In this document: positions 57,385 through 64,000 of the stretch, piece after piece
Layout: every line of letters starts with the position of its first letter
Position numbering within the stretch: position 1 is the stretch's first letter
Program-made: the position numbers and the translations under genes
The notes under the pieces: model-generated
Told to the model about the DNA's origin: nothing
The model's input: the letters and a program-made list of their open reading frames with translations, nothing else
Database searches by the model: none
Assembly (NCBI RefSeq): GCF_036320655.1
Contig: NZ_CP143258.1
Span: forward strand, 620,001-684,000
Origin: Porphyromonas pogonae
GTDB lineage: Bacteria; Bacteroidota; Bacteroidia; Bacteroidales; Porphyromonadaceae
Reading direction: 5' to 3'
DNA: 64,000 nucleotides

Positions 57385-57608
57385 CTTAGCGCCTCACAAT
57401 CATCCTCTTGATGATCATCGGATCTTTTTTCGCCCAAATTTTGTCCACCTTGCGAAAAAAGCTTTTAGTACGCCCGTGATAAATAAAAAAATCGCTACCT
57501 TTCCGCAGAAAAATGTGTTAGCTGAACTTATTTGACCCAACTATGACTTTCACTCACAATCAAAGTCTCAGAAGGGTGCTTCCACCTCAATAAACAATCG
57601 TATAAATT

Positions 57609-59105
57609 ATGAATTACACCATCAATCCCATTGTGCAATTCCTTGAAAAGACGCCTTCGTCTTTTACCAAAGACGATATGATACGTTATATCATGGGCAA
57701 TAAAATACGGATGATGAACTTTCGCTACATAGCCGGCGACGGTAGGCTCAAAGTTCTCAACTTCGTTATTCACAACGCCTCTTACCTCGACGAGGTACTC
57801 ACCGCAGGTGAGCGTGTCGATGGCTCCAGTCTCTTCTCTTTCATGGAAGCGGGATCTTCGGATCTCTATGTGATACCTCGATACTCATCCGCTTTTATGG
57901 ATCCTTTTGCAGAGAATCCCACCATATCTTTCTTTTGTTCTTTTATGGACAAAGACGGAAAACCCTTGGAAACCTCTCCTGAGTATATTCTCAAAAAAGC
58001 TCATGATGCTTTCAAGGAAGTGACAGGAGGTCTGAAGTTCTATGCTATGGGCGAACTGGAGTATTATGTGATCAGTCCGCGTGAGACGGATTTTGCAGCC
58101 GTAGATCAGAAAGGTTATCACGAGATGGGGCCTTTCAGCAAACATATCGATTTTCGCACGCATGCTATGAGGCTTATTGCCGAGTGTGGCGGAGAGATCA
58201 AATATGGTCATGGCGAAGTCGGAAACTTCAGCACGGATGCGCATAATTATGAACAGAACGAAATAGAATTCTTGCCAGTCAATGTGGAGAGGGCCGTAGA
58301 GCAATTGCTTTTGGGAAAATGGATCTTGTATGAGCTCGGTTGGCGTATGGGGCTCAATGTAACCTTTGCACCCAAGATCAGTGTGGGTAAAGCCGGTAGC
58401 GGTTTACACATACATACCAAGATTGTCTCTGAAGAAGGAAAGAATATGTATGTCGACAGTGCAGGACTACTGACTTCCATAGCACGCAAAGCTATTGCGG
58501 GTATGATGACGATGTCCGGATCCCTCACGGCTTTTGGTAATACCAATCCTACATCATATCTACGCCTTGTACCGCATCAGGAGGCTCCCACCACTATCTG
58601 TTGGGGCGACCGCAACCGTTCTGCCTTGGTACGTGTGCCTCTGGGATGGGCCGGTAAATCTGATATGTGCCGTATTGTGAATCCGAAGGAGAAACCATGC
58701 ACCAAAGATTACTCATTCAAGCAAACCATAGAGTTCAGATGCCCTGATGGCTCGGCCAATCTCTATCTCTTATTGGCAGGACTTGTGTGTGCGGCACGTC
58801 ATGGATTTGAAATGAATGATGCCGAAGAAATAGCTCGTTCAACTTATGTAGATGTCAATATTCACAAGAGTGAATTTACCGATAGATTGGGGCATCTTGA
58901 CAGTCTGCCTGCATCCTGTGCAGAGTCGGCTTTACGACTCGAAAAAGACCGTAGTATCTATGAGGAGTACGGAGTATTCAGCAAAGATCTTATCGATAGT
59001 ATCGAAACACAGCTCAATTCCTACAACGATGCACACCTTAGGGAACAGATCAAAGCTGATCCCGGCTTGCTTGCCAGAATAGTGGAGCGATATTTCTATT
59101 GCTAA
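57609..59105 (+). CDS. Glutamine synthetase family protein
   Basis: This 498-residue protein has the glutamine-synthetase catalytic fold: ELEYYVIS and NEIEF metal-binding acids, GSGLHIHTK (the usual GSGMHVH loop), TNPTSYLRLVPHQEAPTTICWGDRNRSALVRVP and the C-terminal FRCPDGSANLYLLLAGLVCA. The usual type I N-terminal beta-grasp region is replaced by a shorter variant. Which GS subtype it is cannot be settled by eye. It may assimilate ammonia freed by asparaginase and hut enzymes, or be a gamma-glutamyl ligase. It has its own terminator. Confidence 0.87.
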   Translation: MNYTINPIVQFLEKTPSSFTKDDMIRYIMGNKIRMMNFRYIAGDGRLKVLNFVIHNASYLDEVLTAGERVDGSSLFSFMEAGSSDLYVIPRYSSAFMDPFAENPTISFFCSFMDKDGKPLETSPEYILKKAHDAFKEVTGGLKFYAMGELEYYVISPRETDFAAVDQKGYHEMGPFSKHIDFRTHAMRLIAECGGEIKYGHGEVGNFSTDAHNYEQNEIEFLPVNVERAVEQLLLGKWILYELGWRMGLNVTFAPKISVGKAGSGLHIHTKIVSEEGKNMYVDSAGLLTSIARKAIAGMMTMSGSLTAFGNTNPTSYLRLVPHQEAPTTICWGDRNRSALVRVPLGWAGKSDMCRIVNPKEKPCTKDYSFKQTIEFRCPDGSANLYLLLAGLVCAARHGFEMNDAEEIARSTYVDVNIHKSEFTDRLGHLDSLPASCAESALRLEKDRSIYEEYGVFSKDLIDSIETQLNSYNDAHLREQIKADPGLLARIVERYFYC

Positions 59106-59128
59106 GCCGATAGAGCCTTATTATTTTC

Positions 59129-59172
59129 CCCATAGTCGTCACCATGCTTAGGTGAAGACTATGGGTTTTTTG
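59129..59172 (+). terminator. Terminator after glutamine synthetase
   Basis: CCCATAGTC-TCACC and GGTGAAGACTATGGG form a long stem with a 7-base loop, followed by TTTTTT. Confidence 0.85.
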
Positions 59173-59207
59173 GATGGATGCTATCCAGTATAATGTATCA
59201 ATATCAT

Positions 59208-59394
59208 GAGACTGTTGCAAAAGTCAACAGTCTTGTGGATTTTGGAGGCCAAGCCGACAAAAGACACTTTGACCGGGCAGAGAGGGTAAAGTGCAAGGCG
59301 CTAAGAGTGAGTGCACAGGGAGTTTACTTCAGGTAAATGAGCAAGCGCAAATCTCGTAAGCAACGAAGCAATTTGCCTGCTATGCAACGGTCTC
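59208..59394 (+). mobile_element. 187-bp MITE-like element, copy 2
   Basis: Terminal repeats GAGACTGTTG and CAACGGTCTC bound it; ATCAT flanks both ends (a likely 5-bp target duplication). It is the same length as copy 1 at 10360-10546, in the opposite orientation, and clearly the same element. Confidence 0.85.
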
Positions 59395-59829
59395 ATCATG
59401 TACCATGTTTGCGATAAATACTGGTTTGTGGCATAAATCTTAACATTTGACACTTTGCAGAAAATGCTCTATCATCCTGACATAATGTCAAAATAAACCG
59501 CCTTCACTTATAATTGCCTTGAAATACGCAACAGTATATACACAAGGATATTAAATAAATTTCTTAACTTTTGATAAGGCTCAGAATTTATCGTGTCTTA
59601 GTTACAATTATAGGCTTATTTATACAAAGTCTAAATAAGAATCCTCTATTTTGAGTATCAGAATCGACCTGAAACAGGTGCTAAATAAATCCGCGGCTAT
59701 ACTTTTCTCTCCCAAATGAATAATGGCAAAATATGCCGTGGCATTATTCTATTTCTTTATCTTACACACCAATTTTGTGAGGATAGAATTTGAGATCAAA
59801 ATTTCACCATAATAGGATCACCATCCATA
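59395..59829. other. AT-rich spacer without recognised genes
   Basis: About 435 bases between the MITE and repeat array 3. No open frame with family features, tRNA-like fold or terminator was noticed. Confidence 0.4.
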
Positions 59830-59961
59830 TAGGATAAGTCTAATGACCTATTATGATAAGTCAACCGACTTGATACGATAAGTCGATTGTCCGTATACGA
59901 TAAGTCAGCTGACTCTATACGATGAATCAGCCGACTTATTATGATAGGTCACAGGGGTCAG
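59830..59961. repeat. Degenerate 22-bp tandem repeat, array 3 (six units)
   Basis: Six consecutive 22-base units starting at 59830, 59852, 59874, 59896, 59918 and 59940 share TAYGATAAGTC with small changes; most also keep GAC in the second half. Several units are partly palindromic (AAGTC against GACTT). Units directly abut, with no spacers, so this is not a CRISPR. Confidence 0.85.
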
Positions 59962-60484
59962 ATGCGGGATTGTTGATGTTTAAGTAAGGAATGTACAGAA
60001 GTATCAGAGCGGGTATGCCCGGTATGATAGTCCCCGGCTTGGATCATTCACTGAGGGGGCAAAGACTTGCCCCATAGGAGGTGACGAATGGCAATCGAGC
60101 AGCATGCACACACCCCGCATATCCCTCTACGGATAAGCTCTTGTCTGTACAAGGATGTAAAGTGTTTATCGTCATAACTCTGTTTTTGTAGTAATGTAAT
60201 TCGTGGGATGTAAATGGGGCAATCACAAAGATACAACATGTACCCCCCTTTGTCAAGAGCTCTAACATAGAGGTACAAAGCGGGAACACATGGTCCGATG
60301 TTTTATCCCCGAAATTGACAAAATGATAGTTATATCCTATGTAGGAGGTGGAGCTTAGGCTGTATAGATTGGCTAAGGGAGTAGGTCTCTTGTAAGTCCG
60401 TTTTATGAGCCAATGATATTATTTATAAAAGTATTCATCAGGCTGTGGCAATCATGAGCCGTTATATTTTTTATATTTGTAATT
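59962..60484. other. Spacer upstream of xseB
   Basis: About 520 bases; short frames on the minus strand (60044-60289) lack family features. A -7 box (60472-60479) lies at the end. Confidence 0.4.
60472..60479 (+). promoter_or_regulatory. -7 box abutting the xseB start
   Basis: TATATTTG ends five bases before the xseB ATG at 60485, so this transcript could be leaderless. No -33 TTTG is evident at the right distance. Confidence 0.5.
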
Positions 60485-60697
60485 ATGAAAGAAAATATGA
60501 CCTATACAGAAGCGGCTGATCGGCTCGAAGCTATAGTAAGCCGTATAGAGCACGAAAGCCCGGATGTAGATGAGCTTACCAAGCTGGTAGAGGAGGCCAT
60601 TGATCTCACTCGTTTCTGCCGGGACAAGCTTACCAAGGCAGATAAGCAGTTGGAAGAGCTGATGGCTAAGTTGGACGAAGAAGAACAGGAGTCATGA
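60485..60697 (+). CDS. xseB: Exodeoxyribonuclease VII small subunit
   Basis: This 70-residue protein has the compact helical XseB signature: MTYTEAADRLEAIVSRIEHESPDVDELTKLVEEAIDLTRFCRDKL. It stabilises XseA, the large subunit of exonuclease VII, which degrades single-stranded DNA. XseA is not in the window. Its stop overlaps the ispD start (ATGA), so the two are coupled. Confidence 0.9.
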   Translation: MKENMTYTEAADRLEAIVSRIEHESPDVDELTKLVEEAIDLTRFCRDKLTKADKQLEELMAKLDEEEQES

Positions 60698-61383
60698 ATA
60701 CAGCCAGACGTTATGCCATCATTGTAGCAGGAGGAAAGGGACTGCGCATGGGGACGGACTTGCCTAAGCAATTCATTCCTATTGGCGGCATACCCGTACT
60801 TATGCACACGCTTGCCGTATTCGAGCGTCAGGCCGAAGAGATTGTGCTGGTAATACCACATGATCATCAAGATTATTGGGAGCAACTGGTGGATGAGTAC
60901 GGCTTCAGTGTACCCCACATTGTAGCTGACGGTGGTGATACTCGATTCCAATCCGTTAAGAACGGTCTCCAGGCCTTGGGAGAGAAGACCGGTGATAGCG
61001 ACCTTGTGGCTGTGCATGACGGTGTGCGACCACTGGTTTCGGTTCAAACCATAGAGCAACTCTATACTCAAGCTGCCATCCATGGAGCTGCTATTCCCTA
61101 CCGCCCCATCACGGAGAGCATCAGACATCGCGAAGGTAATGTCAGCAAAGCGGTAGATCGATCGGATTATATAGCTATACAAACACCACAAGTTTTTCGG
61201 TTGGATATGCTGAGCAAAGCATACGACACAGAGTATAAACCACTCTTTACGGATGACGCATCAGTATTTGAGAATACATTTGACAACCCCATCGCTTTGG
61301 TCGAAAGCAATGTGGAAAACATCAAGCTCACCACGCCTACAGACCTTATCATAGCTGAGCATCTATTGCCCAAGGATCTTTGA
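60694..61383 (+). CDS. ispD: 2-C-methyl-D-erythritol 4-phosphate cytidylyltransferase
   Basis: This 229-residue enzyme transfers CMP to MEP in the non-mevalonate isoprenoid pathway. It opens with AIIVAGGKGLRMGTDLPKQFIPIGGIPVLMHTL, has the LVAVHDGVRPLVS motif, the late IAIQTPQVFRLDML and DDASVFE. Length is normal. Coupled to xseB and followed by recG after 25 bases. Confidence 0.94.
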   Translation: MNTARRYAIIVAGGKGLRMGTDLPKQFIPIGGIPVLMHTLAVFERQAEEIVLVIPHDHQDYWEQLVDEYGFSVPHIVADGGDTRFQSVKNGLQALGEKTGDSDLVAVHDGVRPLVSVQTIEQLYTQAAIHGAAIPYRPITESIRHREGNVSKAVDRSDYIAIQTPQVFRLDMLSKAYDTEYKPLFTDDASVFENTFDNPIALVESNVENIKLTTPTDLIIAEHLLPKDL

Positions 61384-61408
61384 TATCCAAGACCAAAATT
61401 GGCTATCT

Positions 61409-63508
61409 ATGGCAGATATACTCAATACTTCCGTAAAATATCTTACCGGCGTAGGGCCCAAGAAGGCCGAAGTGCTTTCCAAAGAGATCGATGTGGAGAC
61501 TTACCTTGATCTGCTTCACTACTTTCCGTACAAATATATCGATCGCAGCCGTATCTATACTATCAGTGAGATGTCATCGGATATGCCCTATATACAGCTT
61601 TGCGGCACCATACGCGAATTTAAAGAAATGGGTACGGGGCGCAAAAGGCGACTTGTCGCAAACTTTCATGACAAAACGGGGGTGATTGAGCTCGTGTGGT
61701 TCAAGGGATTTAAATATATCGAAGAGAATTATCAACTGGGGCGTCCTTATATAATATTTGGCAAACCGGCTTTGTATAACGGAATATACAATATTGCACA
61801 CCCGGAGATAGATCCGCAGGAAAAAGCTGCTCAGGTGGCCGGTGGTTTGGTGCCGATGTACAATACATCCGAAAAGATGAAGGGTATCGGGCTCAACAAC
61901 AGGCAGATGCAAAAGATTATGCACTCCCTCATGCTGGTGCTTTCACCTTATCTCGAAGAAACATTACCTGCATATCTCCTTAGTCATACCGGTTTTATGA
62001 ATTACGCTGAAGCTGTGCGACAGATACACTTTCCTGAGAATGCACGTCTGCTGGAGGCTGCCCGACAAAGGCTGAAATTCGAGGAACTTTTTTTTATCCA
62101 GCTCAAGCTACAAAGTCTCAAACACGAGCGCAAGGTAATGTTCAAGGGTATTGTGTTTACCAATGTAGGAGACAATTTCAATAGGTTTTACAACGAATGC
62201 CTGATGTTTGAACTCACCGGAGCTCAAAAGAGGGTGGTCAAGGAGATCAGGCAAGATACGCTGAGCGGTAAGCAGATGAATCGCCTGTTGCAAGGGGATG
62301 TGGGGAGCGGTAAAACGCTTGTGGCGCTACTGAGCATGTTGCTGGCTCTCGACAATGACTGTCAGGCTTGTCTCATGGCTCCTACCGAAATCTTGGCACG
62401 CCAGCATCATGCCGCATTGGAGGAGATGTTACGCCCTATAGGCCTGGAGGTGGGGATACTTACGGGAAGTAGTACCGCAAGGCAGAGAGCACAGTTGCTC
62501 CCCGCCTTGGCTGATGGTTCTATGAAAATTATTGTGGGGACACATGCCTTGCTTGAGCCTACAGTGATTTTCAAGCATCTGGGCTTGGCGGTAATCGATG
62601 AGCAACATCGCTTCGGGGTAGAGCAGAGGAGCCGTTTGTGGCAGAAAAATCAGGCCGTATTACCTCATATTCTCATCATGAGTGCCACACCTATTCCCCG
62701 CACATTGGCCATGACACTATATGGTGATCTTGATATCTCGGTGATAGACGAATTGCCCCCCGGCAGGAAGCCCATACAAACGATACATCGTTACGACAAT
62801 AGTATGGTGCCTGTATATAATTTCATCAGACAGCAGATCGAGTTGGGACGCCAGGTCTATGTAGTTTATCCCATGATAGAAGAGTCTAAGACCGAAGACC
62901 TGAAAAACCTCGAGGCGGGGTATGAGCTCTATTGTCAGGTCTTTCCCGAATATGAAGTCACATGGGTACATGGTAAGATGAAGGCCAAAGAAAAGAATGC
63001 GCACATGCAGCATTTTGTTACGGGCAAAGCCAAAATATTGCTTGCAACTACGGTGATAGAGGTGGGCGTAAATGTACCCAATGCTAGTGTGATGGTGATA
63101 GAGGCGGCTAATCGTTTCGGGCTTTCGCAGTTGCATCAATTGAGAGGTCGTGTAGGGAGAGGGGTTGACCAGAGCTATTGTATCCTTGTTACCGGTCATA
63201 ACTTGTCGGAAGACTCACGCAGGCGCATCAAAGTGATGGTAGATACCAACGATGGTTTTGAGATTGCGGAGGAAGATATGCGCCTCAGAGGTTTCGGCGA
63301 GCTGGAAGGTACGCGGCAAAGCGGTAAACAGATAAGCCTCAAGATAGCCAATCCGGCTCGAGACGGAGCTATGGTACAATATACACGGGACTTGGCGGAG
63401 CAGATCCTCTCTACTGACCCTGAAATGTCACGTCCGGAACATCTCGTTCTCAAGGAAAGGATGAATAAAATATACCATAAACAGGAAGAGTGGGGCGTGA
63501 TTTCATAA
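61409..63508 (+). CDS. recG: ATP-dependent DNA helicase RecG
   Basis: This 699-residue protein has an N-terminal wedge/OB domain (YLTGVGPKKAEVL, YIIFGKP) and superfamily 2 helicase motifs: Walker A LLQGDVGSGKTLVAL, DEQH in VIDEQHRFGVEQR, SATPIPRTLAMTLYG, then VIEVGVNVPNASVMVIEAANRFGLSQLHQLRGRVGRG. RecG remodels stalled replication forks and branched DNA. The gene is full length and follows ispD. Confidence 0.95.
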   Translation: MADILNTSVKYLTGVGPKKAEVLSKEIDVETYLDLLHYFPYKYIDRSRIYTISEMSSDMPYIQLCGTIREFKEMGTGRKRRLVANFHDKTGVIELVWFKGFKYIEENYQLGRPYIIFGKPALYNGIYNIAHPEIDPQEKAAQVAGGLVPMYNTSEKMKGIGLNNRQMQKIMHSLMLVLSPYLEETLPAYLLSHTGFMNYAEAVRQIHFPENARLLEAARQRLKFEELFFIQLKLQSLKHERKVMFKGIVFTNVGDNFNRFYNECLMFELTGAQKRVVKEIRQDTLSGKQMNRLLQGDVGSGKTLVALLSMLLALDNDCQACLMAPTEILARQHHAALEEMLRPIGLEVGILTGSSTARQRAQLLPALADGSMKIIVGTHALLEPTVIFKHLGLAVIDEQHRFGVEQRSRLWQKNQAVLPHILIMSATPIPRTLAMTLYGDLDISVIDELPPGRKPIQTIHRYDNSMVPVYNFIRQQIELGRQVYVVYPMIEESKTEDLKNLEAGYELYCQVFPEYEVTWVHGKMKAKEKNAHMQHFVTGKAKILLATTVIEVGVNVPNASVMVIEAANRFGLSQLHQLRGRVGRGVDQSYCILVTGHNLSEDSRRRIKVMVDTNDGFEIAEEDMRLRGFGELEGTRQSGKQISLKIANPARDGAMVQYTRDLAEQILSTDPEMSRPEHLVLKERMNKIYHKQEEWGVIS

Positions 63509-63610
63509 AAAGCCTATGACCTCATGCATGATTTTGCATCGTAATCCGTTACATATTTATAAATTAGCATCTCGAAAGCAATAATCATAACCGTGACAAT
63601 TTATTATAAT

Positions 63611-64000
63611 ATGCATCTGACCTGTTTAAAAAATATATTTCCTTCCTTAGTCTTCTGCTTGATCATATTACGGAGTATAGCGCCTGTCGCAGCCCAATCC
63701 AATGAGAATAGAACAGAAGCACTCAAGAAAGTGATGCAAATGGAGGTGATCGACGGTGATACTATCTACATCAACGCCTTGCCGGCTGTGACCGTATATG
63801 GCAAAAGTTATAAGGCTAAGGCTCTTACTCAAGAACAAAAAGAGGAATTCTGGCGACTCATTCGAGATGTGAAGCGCACACTGCCGTATGCCAAGATAAT
63901 ATCATCGACGCTGATAGAAACTTACGAGTACATGGAAACGATGCCCGCCGAGAAGATGCAACGTGAACATCTGAAAAAAGTGGAAAAAGAACTTCTCGCT
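63611..64000 (+). CDS. DUF4294 exported protein, 3'-truncated by the window end
   Basis: 130 codons are visible: a signal peptide (hydrophobic stretch ending VAAQ), then VIDGDTIYINALPAVTVYGKSYK and a helical part with FWRLIRDVKRTLPYAKIISSTLIETYEYMETMP. This matches the DUF4294 family of Bacteroidetes, whose function is unknown. It begins 102 bases after recG; whether it belongs to the same operon is unclear. Confidence 0.8.
   Translation, partial: MHLTCLKNIFPSLVFCLIILRSIAPVAAQSNENRTEALKKVMQMEVIDGDTIYINALPAVTVYGKSYKAKALTQEQKEEFWRLIRDVKRTLPYAKIISSTLIETYEYMETMPAEKMQREHLKKVEKELLA

Noticed and set aside
59830-59961. CRISPR array
   Set aside because: The 22-base units abut without unique spacers and are degenerate, and no cas gene is in the window.
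60044-60289. Two overlapping minus-strand frames of about 80 codons
   Set aside because: They share the same DNA in different frames, have no motifs, and their codon use gives no support for either.

Overview
This window looks like chromosomal DNA from a Bacteroidetes bacterium of the Porphyromonadaceae, most likely a Porphyromonas or a close relative. The evidence is a type IX secretion (T9SS) cargo protease with a C-terminal sorting domain, the T9SS regulator PorX, a SusC/SusD pair, many lipoproteins and outer-membrane barrels, a Bacteroidetes-type hut cluster, and Bacteroidetes-type promoters (TTTG, then about 19-21 bases, then TAnnTTTG). I cannot fix the species from sequence alone. No rRNA, tRNA or CRISPR array was seen.

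Layout. 1-5.5 kb: the 3' part of a secreted trypsin-like protease, a LysE-type exporter, a CBM9-like protein and a convergent helix-hairpin-helix/barrel protein. 5.6-10 kb: an AT-rich island with a zincin-like lipoprotein (HEMVH), two paralogous small exported proteins, and two decayed repeats of the lipoprotein's 3' end. An IS5-like element sits in the tail of the second small gene. 10.1-15.9 kb: a minus-strand run of a metallo-beta-lactamase-fold hydrolase, asparaginase, a TRIC-like channel, panB and guaA. 15.9-27.5 kb: a polysaccharide-utilisation-like locus of susC, susD, a GH2 beta-galactosidase and a GH20 beta-hexosaminidase, which suggests use of host glycans. 28-35.3 kb: porX, tsaE, tdk, a class-P4 acid phosphatase and two lipoproteins, one with a transglutaminase-like core. 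35.4-38.8 kb: an IS4-family element with a 9-bp target duplication, small membrane proteins and a repeat-rich spacer. 38.8-45.3 kb: the complete histidine-to-glutamate hut operon. 45.6-57.3 kb: 5'-nucleotidase, a membrane-anchored DnaQ-like protein, S41 protease, an FHA protein, GDP-fucose synthesis, a cysteine desulfidase-like enzyme, a Tyr/Gly/Asn-rich protein and an OmpP1-like barrel. 57.6-64 kb: glutamine synthetase, a long spacer with a MITE and 22-bp repeats, xseB, ispD, recG and the start of a DUF4294 protein.

The metabolic theme is amino-acid and host-glycan catabolism: histidine degradation, asparaginase, cysteine desulfidase-like enzyme and glutamine synthetase, alongside a galactosidase/hexosaminidase locus and secreted protease.

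The most interesting points come from comparing parts of the window. The promoter, leader and start codon of the GH20 gene appear to be a relict end of the same IS type found intact at 8.4-9.8 kb. The 5.7-10 kb island looks like a decayed effector/partner cassette array. Three separate spacers carry degenerate tandem repeats with the same 22-bp period but different sequence. A 187-bp MITE-like element occurs twice in opposite orientations, each copy flanked by short direct repeats.
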